Assembly (NCBI GenBank): GCA_013001295.1
Contig: JABDMW010000017.1
Location: 80,788-144,787, forward strand
Length of the DNA: 64,000 bases
Direction of reading: 5' to 3'
From: Hyphomonadaceae bacterium
GTDB lineage: Bacteria > Pseudomonadota > Alphaproteobacteria > Caulobacterales > Maricaulaceae
The notes below the pieces were generated by a model. It did no database searches and was not told the DNA's origin. It worked only from the letters and a program-made list of their open reading frames with translations. The stretch's first letter is position 1, and each line of letters begins with the position of its first letter. Below are positions 26,578 through 35,573 of this stretch, in pieces. The position numbers and the translations under genes are program-made.

Positions 26578-27842
26578 ACATATCTCCTGAGTTTTTCCGC
26601 TTCCCCGACAATTTGCATCCCCGCCCCTTCTAATTCCACAAGTGACAGGGCCCGATCGCGCGCGGCTTTGTTCGCGGTATGCAATGTAAAAACAGGTTGA
26701 TCAACGTAAACCTTCTGGCCCAGACGGACATGCAAATCCAGACCAGCGCATTTATCTTCGGGTGCCCCCGCTGTTTTAGCAATCCGGGCAATATGTTTAT
26801 TGTCGATTTCCATCAAGTCCCCCACAGAGTCCGCAAGTACAGGATGGGTATATTTTGGTGTGGGAATGTCGCGCATTCCCCCTTGGGCTTCACAGATTGC
26901 CTGGAATTTCTCCCATGCCTTTCCGGATTGCAGGATTTCCCTCGCCTTAGCATGGCCCTCACCGACTCGCGCTTTACCGCCAATCTCAAGCAGGGACCCG
27001 GTGAGCATCAGGGCCTTTTCACGTAAATCACCCGGTCCGGAATCCCGTGATGTGAGGATGGTGTGAACATCCCTGGCTTCCAAAGCCGGGCCTATGCCCC
27101 AGCCGATAGGTTGTGTTCCGTCCGTTTGTTTAATCGTCAAGGTTAAACCGAAGCTTTTCGCCGCCTCCATTAAATTTGTTCGCAATGTCTTTGCCTCGTC
27201 TTCATTGCGTATTTTGGCTGAGGGCCCAATCGGCACATCAATAACAACATGGCTGGCACCAGCGGCAATTTTCTTAGACAGCACTGATGCCACCATTTGC
27301 CCGTGACCGTCAAAATCTAACGCGCGGGCCACACGAACCAGCTCATCATCAACCGGGCTAAGGCCAACATTCCCGCCCCAGACGACACATCCACCTTCTT
27401 GGTCAACCACATATTTCATCCGGTCTATATTCAGATCAACCGGGGCAAAAACTTCCATTGTATCAGCCGTTCCCGCAGCCGATGTGATCGCCCGCGATGA
27501 GGTTTTGGGTATTGTCAGTCCGGCAGCGGCGACAATTGAAACAATAATGGGAGTCGTGCGATTGCCCGGTAATCCGCCCACACAATGTTTGTCCACAACG
27601 GGTGAATTTTGCCATTTCAAGGAATGCCCGACCTTTACCATGGCCCGGGTTAAATTATACACTTCATCAGCGTCCAGGGGCATGGCCGCACAGGCGGTCA
27701 AAAAAGCCGCTGTATGCACCGAGCTATATACACCCGCCTGAATATCGTAGACGATCTCTGTAAAGGCGCGGGACGTAAATCGGGTTCCCTCAATTTTTTC
27801 GCGAATAAAGCGAAGTGAATTCGGTGCATTTAACAGCGACAT
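26574..27842 (-). CDS. TP-2 type thymidine phosphorylase (AMP phosphorylase relative)
   Basis: This is a 422-residue nucleoside phosphorylase. The family signature is PVVDKHCVGGLPGNRTTPI, and TSSRAITSAAGTADTMEVF is the active-site segment. Archaeal AMP phosphorylases and many bacterial TP-2 proteins carry an extra N-terminal domain of about 80 residues, which this one lacks. It cleaves a nucleoside or nucleotide with phosphate; thymidine is the default annotation and is not proven. It is coupled to the YeeE gene (overlap) and follows the flavodoxin-fold oxidoreductase by four bases, an unusual partnership. Confidence 0.83.
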   Translation of the reverse strand: MSLLNAPNSLRFIREKIEGTRFTSRAFTEIVYDIQAGVYSSVHTAAFLTACAAMPLDADEVYNLTRAMVKVGHSLKWQNSPVVDKHCVGGLPGNRTTPIIVSIVAAAGLTIPKTSSRAITSAAGTADTMEVFAPVDLNIDRMKYVVDQEGGCVVWGGNVGLSPVDDELVRVARALDFDGHGQMVASVLSKKIAAGASHVVIDVPIGPSAKIRNEDEAKTLRTNLMEAAKSFGLTLTIKQTDGTQPIGWGIGPALEARDVHTILTSRDSGPGDLREKALMLTGSLLEIGGKARVGEGHAKAREILQSGKAWEKFQAICEAQGGMRDIPTPKYTHPVLADSVGDLMEIDNKHIARIAKTAGAPEDKCAGLDLHVRLGQKVYVDQPVFTLHTANKAARDRALSLVELEGAGMQIVGEAEKLRRYV

Positions 27843-27846
27843 GGAC

Positions 27847-28434
27847 TTATATTCCTTTGCGGCCCAACCCTGATACTTTTTTAATGGCTTTTTCCCGTTG
27901 TGCCTGTGTCCTTTTGTACACGCTGCCGATCATGGTCGTGCGAACCGGATCAATGCCGCAATATTTAAAAATATTCCGCTCAAGACTTTTAACAGTATGA
28001 GCACCGTAAATCAGACGGTAAACCGCTTCCGGCATCGCCATTGTCACAACAATGCGCGCCGATTTTCCCAACAGCAATTTTTCCCACTTCTCGCCTGGCC
28101 CGGTATCAATATGGGCTAGGCCTGGTCGCAAGACCTGTTCGAAAAACCCTTTGAGCGCCGCTGGCATATCGCCGAGCCACATCGGATAGAAGACAGCCCA
28201 ATGATCTGCCCATAGCAAATTGTGTTGCGCCTCAATGAGAGCGTCAGGAATGTCTATTTTTTGCCATTCGAGCTTGGAACGCAGCAATGGATAGTCCAGC
28301 TTTCCAATCTCGATCACCCGAACGTCATGTCCCGCTTTTTCCGCGGCATCGGCATATGCTCTCGACAACGCATGACCAAAATGAGTTGTCTTTGAATCAG
28401 GATGACCTTGTAGAACCGCGATACGTCTTGTCAT
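27847..28434 (-). CDS. NAD(P)H dehydrogenase (quinone)-like flavodoxin-fold protein
   Basis: This is a 195-residue flavodoxin_2-family oxidoreductase. It has the FMN-binding IAVLQGHPDSKTTHFGHAL near the N-terminus. WAVFYPMWLGDMPAALKGFFEQV, the W-G-MPA-K-F element of NQO1/KefF-type proteins, follows. The track ORF begins 141 bases upstream; the ATG at 28434 has GGAG six bases before it. It is the first gene of the minus-strand run leading to the phosphorylase and YeeE pair. A TTGAC-N4-GTCAA box lies about 55 bases upstream. Confidence 0.85.
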   Translation of the reverse strand: MTRRIAVLQGHPDSKTTHFGHALSRAYADAAEKAGHDVRVIEIGKLDYPLLRSKLEWQKIDIPDALIEAQHNLLWADHWAVFYPMWLGDMPAALKGFFEQVLRPGLAHIDTGPGEKWEKLLLGKSARIVVTMAMPEAVYRLIYGAHTVKSLERNIFKYCGIDPVRTTMIGSVYKRTQAQREKAIKKVSGLGRKGI

Positions 28435-28488
28435 TATGAACTCCATTGTTTTCGCCGCTCTATCTGGCCATGTGTTCGATCTAAAATC

Positions 28489-28502
28489 TTGACCGCCGTC
28501 AA
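28489..28502. promoter_or_regulatory. FNR/FixK-like palindrome TTGAC-N4-GTCAA
   Basis: TTGACCGCCGTCAA is a perfect inverted repeat in the divergent gap between the flavodoxin-fold gene (minus) and the ABC exporter genes (plus). It is followed by AATCTGATC. Crp/FNR-family regulators of the FNR, FixK and Dnr type bind TTGAY-N4-RTCAA sites. It is one of seven similar sites in this island. Confidence 0.65.
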
Positions 28503-28537
28503 ATCTGATCGAATACGCGCCCCTAGTCTGATGACCT

Positions 28538-29284
28538 ATGAATATTCGGCGGAATACAAATATTGCGGAAGCCATCGATGATGGGACGTTGATATCCGCG
28601 CGAGGACTGACGAAAGTCTATGATACGGGCGAAGTAAAAGTGCATGCGCTTCGCGGCGTTGATCTCGACATAAAAAACGGCGAACTTATCGTTTTGCTTG
28701 GACCTTCCGGTAGCGGAAAATCCACTCTCCTGAATATATTGGGAGGATTAGATAGACCGACGGAAGGCGAAGTCATCTTTCGAGGCGAAACCCTGACCGA
28801 TTTTTCTGATGCCCGCATGACAAAGTATCGGCGTCATCATGTTGGTTTCATTTTTCAATTTTATAATCTTGTTCCAAGTTTAACAGCACGCGAAAATGTC
28901 GCTTTGGTCACCGAAATTGCGGATGATCCCATTGCGCCTGATGAAGCCTTGGACATGGTTGGGCTTGCTGATAGGATGCATCATTTTCCCGCTGAACTGT
29001 CGGGCGGTGAGCAACAAAGAGTGGCTGTCGCCCGCGCGATTGCTAAACGCCCGGAAATTTTGTTTTGCGATGAACCGACCGGCGCTTTGGATAGCAAGAC
29101 CGGCGTACATGTTCTGGAAGCGCTGGAAGACGTGAACAGGCGTTTGGGCGCCACCACCCTGATCATCACCCATAATGTCGGCATCGCAGACATGGCGGAC
29201 CGCGTTTTTCGGTTCAAAGACGGCAGAATTGACTCGATCGAAATTGTCGGTCGGCGCCGAAAACCTTCGGAGATCAGCTGGTGA
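28538..29284 (+). CDS. ABC transporter ATP-binding protein (MacB/LolD type)
   Basis: This is a 248-residue ATPase. The Walker A is [16 protein letters not shown], the ABC signature is [16 protein letters not shown] and the Walker B is [37 protein letters not shown] is typical of the exporters that pair with FtsX permeases. It is first in a three-gene unit with an FtsX-type permease (GTGA overlap) and an HlyD adaptor. The ATG has no clear ribosome site, and a TTG at 28589 is an alternative start. The divergent FNR-like box lies 36 bases before the start. Confidence 0.92.
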   Translation: MNIRRNTNIAEAIDDGTLISARGLTKVYDTGEVKVHALRGVDLDIKNGELIVLLGPSGSGKSTLLNILGGLDRPTEGEVIFRGETLTDFSDARMTKYRRHHVGFIFQFYNLVPSLTARENVALVTEIADDPIAPDEALDMVGLADRMHHFPAELSGGEQQRVAVARAIAKRPEILFCDEPTGALDSKTGVHVLEALEDVNRRLGATTLIITHNVGIADMADRVFRFKDGRIDSIEIVGRRRKPSEISW

Positions 29285-31653
29285 GTTTTATATCCGCTAT
29301 TGACCGAAAATTGATTCGCGATCTCATTCATTTAAAAGGGCAGGCTTTGGCAGTGAGTATCATTGTCGCCTGCGGTGTCGCCATCATGGTTATGGCATTG
29401 GGAACGCTTAGTTCCTTACAGCAAAGCCAAGAGACTTATTATGACCGCTACCGGTTTGCCGATGTGTTTGCGACCGTTAAAAGGGCGCCGGACTCGTTGG
29501 CACGTCGTGTGCGCGAGATCGAAGGCGTGCGCGTCGCGGAAACCAGAATTTCACGCTATGCCACACTGAAAATTGAAGGGTTTAATGACCCGGCCAATGC
29601 ACTACTGGTTTCCGTTCCAGACTTCGGCGAACAAATCTTAAACAGGACACTGATGCATACCGGGCGATGGCCCGACGCCAAACGTCCGGATGAAATCGTC
29701 GCCAGTAAATCTTTCGTTGATGCGCATGGTTTCGAATTAGGCGATCAATTGACAGCGATTATCAATGGACGCGCGCGTCTCTTGACGATCGTGGGTATCG
29801 GCGATTCTCCAGAGTACATTTATACACTTGGCCCGGGAAACCTGCTTCCAGATGACAAGCGGTTTGGCGTTTTCTGGATGCGTCGCAAAGCCTTAGAAGC
29901 CGCCTTCGATCTGAATGGTGCCTTTAACGATATTTCTCTCGTTTTAGGACGCAACGCCAAGCCGAACTCGGTGATCGATGAGTTGGATCGGATTCTGGCC
30001 CCTTATGGTGGTCTCGGCGCATATTTAAAAGAAGATCAACTCTCTAATGCATTCATTGAATCAGAGATGAACCAGCTTAAAAACATGGCTAAAATAATAC
30101 CGCCGGTTTTCTTGCTGGTTTCAGCCATGCTTTTAAACGCATTATTGATCCGTTTGATTGCCACCGAGCGCCAACAAATCGGGTTGCTCAAGGCCTTTGG
30201 CTATACGAGCCCGGAAATTGCCTGGCACTATGTCAAACTTGCATTGGCGATTACGTTGCTCGGTATCGTTATGGGATTTGGCTTCGGCGCAATGCTCGCG
30301 CGTCTCATGACAAACCTTTATGGGGATACATTCCGGTTTCCCGTCATGATCTTCACATTCAGCAAATCATCTTTCGCCTTCAGCGCCGGCGCGGCGATCA
30401 TTGCTGCCGTTGCGGGAGCGCTGAATGCGTCCCTGTCGGCAGCACGCTTACAACCGGCAGAAGCGATGATCCCGGCGCCGCCCGAGTCCTATCGCCGCGG
30501 TCCGATTCAAAAATTTTCCGCCAGGCTGCCGTTTGATGAACCTACCCGTATGATCATGCGACACTTGGTTCGCTGGCCGGGACGCGGGGCGACGACATTG
30601 CTCGGCGTGGCAGCAGCTCAAGCCCTGCTTATTGGCACGTTGTTTATGTTCGATTCCCTCGACGTCATGCTGGATACGTTTTTCGAGCGCACGGATCCCT
30701 ATGAAGCTATGGTCAATTTCGTAGAGCCCATTGGTTCCAATGCGATCGAGGAGTTAAAGGATTTGCCAGGCGTTATATCCGTGGAAGCCAGCCGAACCGT
30801 GGCCGCTAAAATCCGGCATGGCCCCAGATTTGAACGGGCTGGGATAATTGGCCTTCCCGGCAACGCAGTTTACAAGCAAATATTAAATGAAAACGATGAA
30901 GTATTCCCGGTTCCAGAAGAAGGCCTGACCCTGTCTTCACAATTGGCCAAGATGCTCGATGTGGGTATCGGCGATCAGCTGACATTGGAAATACTTGAAG
31001 GGCGGCGCCCGACAATCATCTCTCCCGTCACTGCCATGGTCAACGAATATATTTCTTCGCCCGCCTATATGAATATAAATCGTCTTAATCAGCATCTATT
31101 TGAAGGTGAAGTTGTGTCTGGCGCTTTTATCAAATTAGACCCAAGTCAATCGGATCAATTCTCCAAAGCGGTTCTTGATCGCCCGGTGATTGCCAGCGTG
31201 ACCTTACAAAGTGCTGCAATCAAATCATTCGAAGACACGCTTGAAGACACGATTTCAATCATGATGTCGATTTACGCCGTCATTGGCGGTGCCATCGCTG
31301 CCGGCGTTGTTTACAATGCGGCCCGCATATCGCTCACCGAGCGCGGGCGCGAACTGGCAAGTTTAAGAGTGCTCGGGTTCACCCGCCACGAAGTCTCTTA
31401 CATTCTTATTGGCGAATTGGTTATTCTTGTTTTACTGGCCTTGCCGCTCGGGTGCTTGTTCGGGGCGGCACTCGCCTATGTATTTGGCCAAGCCATGTCT
31501 TCGGAACTTTTTCGAATTCCAATTGTCATTGAACCGGCCACATATGGCGTGTGTGCGCTTATCGTTCTCGTTGCCGCAATCGGGTCAGCAGTTCTCGTCA
31601 GTCGCCGAATTGGTCAACTTGATATGATCGCCGTGTTAAAAACCAGGGAGTAA
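29281..31653 (+). CDS. FtsX-like ABC transporter permease
   Basis: This is a 790-residue permease with two FtsX repeats. Each has a membrane helix and large periplasmic domain followed by a three-helix bundle: helix 1 near residue 20, the first bundle near 265-385, and the second near 650-780. [23 protein letters not shown] and [20 protein letters not shown] are the family coupling-helix segments. It resembles double-FtsX exporters that pull a substrate from the inner membrane or periplasm. It starts at GTG overlapping the ATPase stop. Confidence 0.9.
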   Translation: MSFISAIDRKLIRDLIHLKGQALAVSIIVACGVAIMVMALGTLSSLQQSQETYYDRYRFADVFATVKRAPDSLARRVREIEGVRVAETRISRYATLKIEGFNDPANALLVSVPDFGEQILNRTLMHTGRWPDAKRPDEIVASKSFVDAHGFELGDQLTAIINGRARLLTIVGIGDSPEYIYTLGPGNLLPDDKRFGVFWMRRKALEAAFDLNGAFNDISLVLGRNAKPNSVIDELDRILAPYGGLGAYLKEDQLSNAFIESEMNQLKNMAKIIPPVFLLVSAMLLNALLIRLIATERQQIGLLKAFGYTSPEIAWHYVKLALAITLLGIVMGFGFGAMLARLMTNLYGDTFRFPVMIFTFSKSSFAFSAGAAIIAAVAGALNASLSAARLQPAEAMIPAPPESYRRGPIQKFSARLPFDEPTRMIMRHLVRWPGRGATTLLGVAAAQALLIGTLFMFDSLDVMLDTFFERTDPYEAMVNFVEPIGSNAIEELKDLPGVISVEASRTVAAKIRHGPRFERAGIIGLPGNAVYKQILNENDEVFPVPEEGLTLSSQLAKMLDVGIGDQLTLEILEGRRPTIISPVTAMVNEYISSPAYMNINRLNQHLFEGEVVSGAFIKLDPSQSDQFSKAVLDRPVIASVTLQSAAIKSFEDTLEDTISIMMSIYAVIGGAIAAGVVYNAARISLTERGRELASLRVLGFTRHEVSYILIGELVILVLLALPLGCLFGAALAYVFGQAMSSELFRIPIVIEPATYGVCALIVLVAAIGSAVLVSRRIGQLDMIAVLKTRE

Positions 31654-31657
31654 ACTT

Positions 31658-32854
31658 ATGGCAATTAAAAACCGTATTATCTTTTGGGCAATTTTAGCAA
31701 CGCTTCTCGTGCTAGCGCTTGCATATGCGTTTTGGCCCCGACCTATTCCTGCCGATCTGGCAACGGTCACTCGAGGCGCTCTATCCGTTTCGATAGATGA
31801 GGAGGGCGAAACCCGGGTCAAGGATATGTTCGTCGTTTCAGCTCCCGCGTCGGGCACTCTCGATCGCATCACTTTGGAACCTGGCGATCATGTGCTGAGC
31901 GGCCAAACCCTGTTGGCCTCCATCAAACCGTCCACGTCCCCTATTCTGGATTCGCGAACCGAAGCCCAGTTAAACGCTGCGGTGCGATCGGCCCGCGCAG
32001 CAGTATCGGTGGCTGAAGCTGATCTAGAGCGACTGATTTCGGCTTACAAATTTGCCAAATCCGAAGGGGATCGGGCCAAACCATTGTACGAGCAAGATTT
32101 GATCTCACGGGCCGCCTATGAACGTACGATCTCGGCGGTGGATACGGCGAACGCAGCGGTTCATTCGGCCGAAGCCGCCTTGCGTATGCGTCGTTCCGAG
32201 CTTCAAATGGCCCGCTCCGCGCTCCTCCCCAGCGTCAGCAATGCCAGCGATTGTGAATGCGTTGAAGTCCGTTCCGTGATTGATGGCGTTATTTTGAAAG
32301 TCGTCCGCGAAAGTGAAGGTCCAGTGGTGCAAGGCGCCCCTTTGCTTGAGATAGGAGACCCAGCAGAGACTGAAATTGTTGTCGATTTATTGTCCGAAGA
32401 TGCTGTCGCGGTTTCGGTCGGCGACCCGGTTATTATTTCCGGCTGGGGAGGTGATCCTCTAGAGGGAATCGTGCGGATAATAGAACCCTATGCGTTTACC
32501 AAAATCTCAGCCCTCGGCATCGAGGAGCAACGCGTTAATGTCATCATCGACTTGGACAATTCTGATGAGGATGCCAAGCGTTTGGGACACGGTTACCGCG
32601 TCGATATTGCCATTGTAGTTTGGCAAGGCGAGGATGTGTTAAGCCTGCCAATGACGACCTTGTTCAAACAAGGAACCGATTGGTCTGCGTATAAGCTTCA
32701 AAATGGGCGCGCCGAATTAAATACATTAGAACTCGGCCGCATGAATGGCCGCCGGGCGCAAATCCTTTCCGGACTGAAAGAAGGCGATAAGGTGATCGAA
32801 CACCCCTCTAACCGGATTGCGGACGGCATTCGGGTTGTCGACCGACGCCAATAA
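31658..32854 (+). CDS. HlyD/RND-type periplasmic adaptor subunit
   Basis: This is a 398-residue membrane-fusion protein. It has an N-terminal anchor helix (residues 7-25), then VSAPASGTLDRITLEPGDHVLSG, the lipoyl half-motif. A helical hairpin (AVRSARAAVSVAEADLERLI and onwards) and a beta-barrel follow. It connects the ABC permease to an outer-membrane channel, for which the tolC gene in this window is a candidate. An unusual ASDCECVEVRS in the second lipoyl half has two close cysteines. It follows the permease by four bases. Confidence 0.89.
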   Translation: MAIKNRIIFWAILATLLVLALAYAFWPRPIPADLATVTRGALSVSIDEEGETRVKDMFVVSAPASGTLDRITLEPGDHVLSGQTLLASIKPSTSPILDSRTEAQLNAAVRSARAAVSVAEADLERLISAYKFAKSEGDRAKPLYEQDLISRAAYERTISAVDTANAAVHSAEAALRMRRSELQMARSALLPSVSNASDCECVEVRSVIDGVILKVVRESEGPVVQGAPLLEIGDPAETEIVVDLLSEDAVAVSVGDPVIISGWGGDPLEGIVRIIEPYAFTKISALGIEEQRVNVIIDLDNSDEDAKRLGHGYRVDIAIVVWQGEDVLSLPMTTLFKQGTDWSAYKLQNGRAELNTLELGRMNGRRAQILSGLKEGDKVIEHPSNRIADGIRVVDRRQ

Positions 32855-32883
32855 ATACTTCCGGCCTCGTAGCATCTGTTAAT

Positions 32884-32897
32884 TTGTCCATGGTCAA
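32884..32897. promoter_or_regulatory. Variant FNR-like box TTGTC-N4-GTCAA
   Basis: TTGTCCATGGTCAA differs from the island consensus by one base in the left arm. It lies 33 bases before the flavodoxin gene start. It is weaker than the other sites and could be chance. Confidence 0.4.
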
Positions 32898-32930
32898 TAT
32901 TGCGTTGAGCAAATTGGGTAATTTCAAAGT

Positions 32931-33425
32931 ATGACCAATGTTCTTATCGTATACTATTCCCTGACCGGAAACACCAAAGAAGTCGCTGAAACGATCGCGG
33001 CCAAATTTGACGCCTTCGTTGAACCGATTATCGATAGCCAAAAAAGATCAGGATTTTTTGGATATCTACGTTCCGGTTATGAAGGGATGACCGGTAAAAG
33101 GGCCATGATTAAAAAACCGGAAAAACACCCTGAGCAATTTGATCTGGTGATTGTCGGTACGCCGGTTTGGGCAGGCGGCATGGCATCGCCTGTCAGATCC
33201 TACCTTGCAAACCATCCGCCACATCCGGCGAAACTCGCAGTTTTTTGCACCAGTGGCGGTCCACAAAACAAAAAAGTTTTGCAGGAAATGGTTAAATTGG
33301 CAGGACAGTCTTCTGTTGCAGGACTTGGCTTGTCGAGTACCGATCTCGAATCTGCTGCGTTCAAGGACAAAGTTGACGAATTCGTAATCCAGATAAAAGC
33401 TGGTATGGTCGACCTCGCTGCATAG
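32931..33425 (+). CDS. Flavodoxin-family protein
   Basis: This is a 164-residue flavodoxin with the FMN phosphate loop VYYSLTGNTKEVAETIA near the N-terminus and VIVGTPVWAGGMASPVRSYL mid-protein. VFCTSGGPQNKKVLQEM is the third FMN segment. It probably acts as a soluble FMN oxidoreductase; the electron partner is unknown. A variant FNR-like box is just upstream, and two further flavodoxin-fold genes lie in the same island. Confidence 0.87.
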   Translation: MTNVLIVYYSLTGNTKEVAETIAAKFDAFVEPIIDSQKRSGFFGYLRSGYEGMTGKRAMIKKPEKHPEQFDLVIVGTPVWAGGMASPVRSYLANHPPHPAKLAVFCTSGGPQNKKVLQEMVKLAGQSSVAGLGLSSTDLESAAFKDKVDEFVIQIKAGMVDLAA

Positions 33426-33588
33426 CAACCTAATAAGCACTAGAGTCATAAGAATTTGCTCGAATTAATGTTGCCGTTGTAATGCTTCATTTGCAATCCG
33501 CCGAACTTCCATATTGAATTTTCCCGGTTCCTCGAAAGGTGGTGAGTATCGAATGGAATTTAATTCTTCAGCCTTGGATCTAAGACCA

Positions 33589-34050
33589 TCAGGCGTCTTT
33601 GGTAAGCTCAACTAACCCCCAAAGACTCCACAGCACAATCGCTGGGAGGACGATCCAAAAGATAAAGGGAATTGACATCGTCCACGCGTCTGAGTTTTGC
33701 GCGATAACGACGGCCGTCAAGCAAGTGATCGGCCAATATATACTAATCCCCAATGAGGCGGCCAACGCAATCCGACCCCAGGTTTTTTGCAAATAATATC
33801 CAATCAAGCCGACGATGAAGAGTGGGATATAGGCAACAAGATCCGCAATCGCAAAACCCCGCCAAAAAGCCACACCAACCTCAGAAACTTCGGAGGCCGG
33901 TTCCTGTGTCCCCATGGCGACGCCAAGCTCGTAATCTATAGCCGGTATGGCTTGTGAATAGATCAGATAGAGGACAAGTATCCATCCGGGGATTTGTAGC
34001 AGTAGATTGCTTTTTTGACGTTTTAACTTTGGTTGAGCCGTCTCCATCAA
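33589..34050 (-). CDS. Hypothetical four-helix membrane protein
   Basis: This 153-residue protein has about four membrane helices (starting around residues 18, 68, 92 and 125) and a basic cytoplasmic N-terminus. I do not recognise the family. Its start overlaps the stop of the upstream flavodoxin-domain gene by four bases, so it is translationally coupled to it. It could be a membrane partner of that flavoprotein, but nothing in the sequence proves this. The 163 bases downstream to the convergent flavodoxin gene hold no gene. Confidence 0.72.
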   Translation of the reverse strand: MMETAQPKLKRQKSNLLLQIPGWILVLYLIYSQAIPAIDYELGVAMGTQEPASEVSEVGVAFWRGFAIADLVAYIPLFIVGLIGYYLQKTWGRIALAASLGISIYWPITCLTAVVIAQNSDAWTMSIPFIFWIVLPAIVLWSLWGLVELTKDA

Positions 34051-34565
34051 GCCGCTAAATCTCGAGAAGATTGAATTTTTTCGACCATTTCCACAACTGG
34101 CGAAATGCTGGACTCGTCCATAAAGTCGAAGCCTTCCAACTCATGCTTTTTCACTTCTGGATCGTCACTTTTCCACGACCCTATTCTCATAAATAACTTC
34201 AGCCACCAACTGATTTCATTCATATCCAGCCGGCCGCGCAGGCCGACATGTTGCATGCTAGACACCAAGGTCTTTGGCAAACAATCGGCAACCCATTTAT
34301 CCAATTTGGCGCCGGGTCCAGCGCCTGATACCGAAAACAGGATGATCGGTTTGTTCGCAATCTTTGCCAGATTTTGGGTGACCCACTTACGGATCGTCAA
34401 TTTGTACACAATTACCGAACTCCCCAAGACCAGAAAATCATACTTTGTCGGATCGGCGTATGAATCTTCTATGCTGAAGACCGGCAAACCGGTCGCCACA
34501 CCGATCCAGTCGGCATATTTGGCGGTACTGCCGTATTGGCCAGAATAAAAAATTGCGCCTTTCAT
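34047..34565 (-). CDS. Flavodoxin-domain protein (HemG-like)
   Basis: This is a 172-residue protein of the flavodoxin_5 type, to which menaquinone-dependent protoporphyrinogen oxidase HemG belongs. The FMN loop is FYSGQYGSTAKYADWIG, followed by FLVLGSSVIVYKLTIRKWV. The C-terminal part shares the HemG-like length, but I cannot confirm protoporphyrinogen oxidase activity. It is between a lipoprotein gene (14 bases upstream) and the coupled membrane-protein gene. Confidence 0.8.
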   Translation of the reverse strand: MKGAIFYSGQYGSTAKYADWIGVATGLPVFSIEDSYADPTKYDFLVLGSSVIVYKLTIRKWVTQNLAKIANKPIILFSVSGAGPGAKLDKWVADCLPKTLVSSMQHVGLRGRLDMNEISWWLKLFMRIGSWKSDDPEVKKHELEGFDFMDESSISPVVEMVEKIQSSRDLAA

Positions 34566-34579
34566 ATCAATTTATCTTT

Positions 34580-34939
34580 CTAATACCTGTACTCTCCGTT
34601 TTGCCAATATGTGCGTCCGCTGTAAGGATCGACATAGAAATATCGCCGGTATCGCTGATCGAAATAAAGTTGCGGACGACCGTATTGCTGATTGCGATTA
34701 TAGTAGCGCTGATCCTGTACATAGCCGCTATGTGCGCCGCCTGCGCCGCCAACAAGGCCTCCAATCAGCGCCCCGGTGCTCGCGTCACCCGAGCCGGTAT
34801 TATTGCCGATAATTGCGCCGGTTCCGGCACCAAGACCTGCGCCGATCAATGCATTGCGCTCCATATTGCCGGTCGTTGAACACGCACCCAACGCCAAGAC
34901 GCATATGCACACGCTCCATAAATATTTTGTTGGAACCAT
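34580..34939 (-). CDS. Glycine-zipper outer-membrane lipoprotein
   Basis: This is a 119-residue precursor with a signal peptide and lipobox LALGACS (Cys20). A glycine-zipper segment follows (ALIGAGLGAGTGAIIGNN and TGALIGGLVGGAGGA), like SlyB/YMGG-type proteins. The C-terminus is Tyr/Arg-rich with YNRNQQYGRPQLYFDQRYRR. It is first in a three-gene run. A TTGAT-N4-GTCAA box is 67 bases upstream. Overlapping plus-strand ORFs here are shadows. Confidence 0.83.
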   Translation of the reverse strand: MVPTKYLWSVCICVLALGACSTTGNMERNALIGAGLGAGTGAIIGNNTGSGDASTGALIGGLVGGAGGAHSGYVQDQRYYNRNQQYGRPQLYFDQRYRRYFYVDPYSGRTYWQNGEYRY

Positions 34940-35006
34940 CGCTTTACCCTTTCAGCTTATTGCATCAATTTATGCGGTGATTGTTGCTGAAAGTGGATAG
35001 CGTGAC

Positions 35007-35020
35007 TTGATGACCGTCAA
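35007..35020. promoter_or_regulatory. FNR-like box TTGAT-N4-GTCAA
   Basis: TTGATGACCGTCAA lies upstream of the lipoprotein-flavodoxin-membrane protein run and touches the stop codon of the gene above. It is followed by ATTTGATCGG, so the overlapping palindrome TCAAATTTGA is also present, as at the 43247 box. Confidence 0.55.
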
Positions 35021-35562
35021 ATTTGATCGGTTCTTACGATGCCGACGAGATAGTTTTTTCCGTACTTTTTGGCACATTTAGGGCAAGTCGTGTAAAAGAA
35101 GTAGACATCGGGTGGTTTTTTCATATCCCCGCCGACACTTTCAACCAATTCTTCATGCCAATGCTTGGCCTCGCGGTATGGTCCTTCAAAAACTTTTGTA
35201 TGGAAGTCACCGGACAGACGCACCATGTTCTCGCCGGGCACAGCCTTTGTCACGGCAAAAAAATGCTCCGCTTTCCAAGCTGATACCTCCCGGCTCAGAA
35301 CGATGAATTGATCCATATCCTGCGCCCCGGCATCTTCAATCGCCGTGAATGTTTTGCCAAATACCTTTCCCATATTAAGCGGGATATGGGCGATGCTGCG
35401 GGTTTCCGTGCGAACAAACAGCTTCTCTCTAAACAGCAAATCCCGATCATCCCAATCCTCCGGATTAAACCGAGGGCAACAATCGGTCGGATTGTCGCTC
35501 ATATCATATTGCGGCAATTCATTGACAACTAATGGTTTGGGCTTTTCCAATATTTCAACCAT
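35017..35562 (-). CDS. Conserved hypothetical protein with Cys-x2-Cys motif
   Basis: I cannot name a family for this 181-residue soluble protein. The C-terminal half has YFFYTTCPKCAKKYGKNYLVG, a CxxC site that may bind zinc or be redox active. HWHEELVESVGGD precedes it, and DNPTDCCPRFNPEDWDDRD near the N-terminus adds a CC pair. Repeats of aromatic residues suggest an alpha/beta fold. It follows the HPF-cold-shock gene by 11 bases, so it is probably in the CBS-HPF operon. Confidence 0.72.
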   Translation of the reverse strand: MVEILEKPKPLVVNELPQYDMSDNPTDCCPRFNPEDWDDRDLLFREKLFVRTETRSIAHIPLNMGKVFGKTFTAIEDAGAQDMDQFIVLSREVSAWKAEHFFAVTKAVPGENMVRLSGDFHTKVFEGPYREAKHWHEELVESVGGDMKKPPDVYFFYTTCPKCAKKYGKNYLVGIVRTDQI

Positions 35563-35573
35563 ATTAATTCTCC

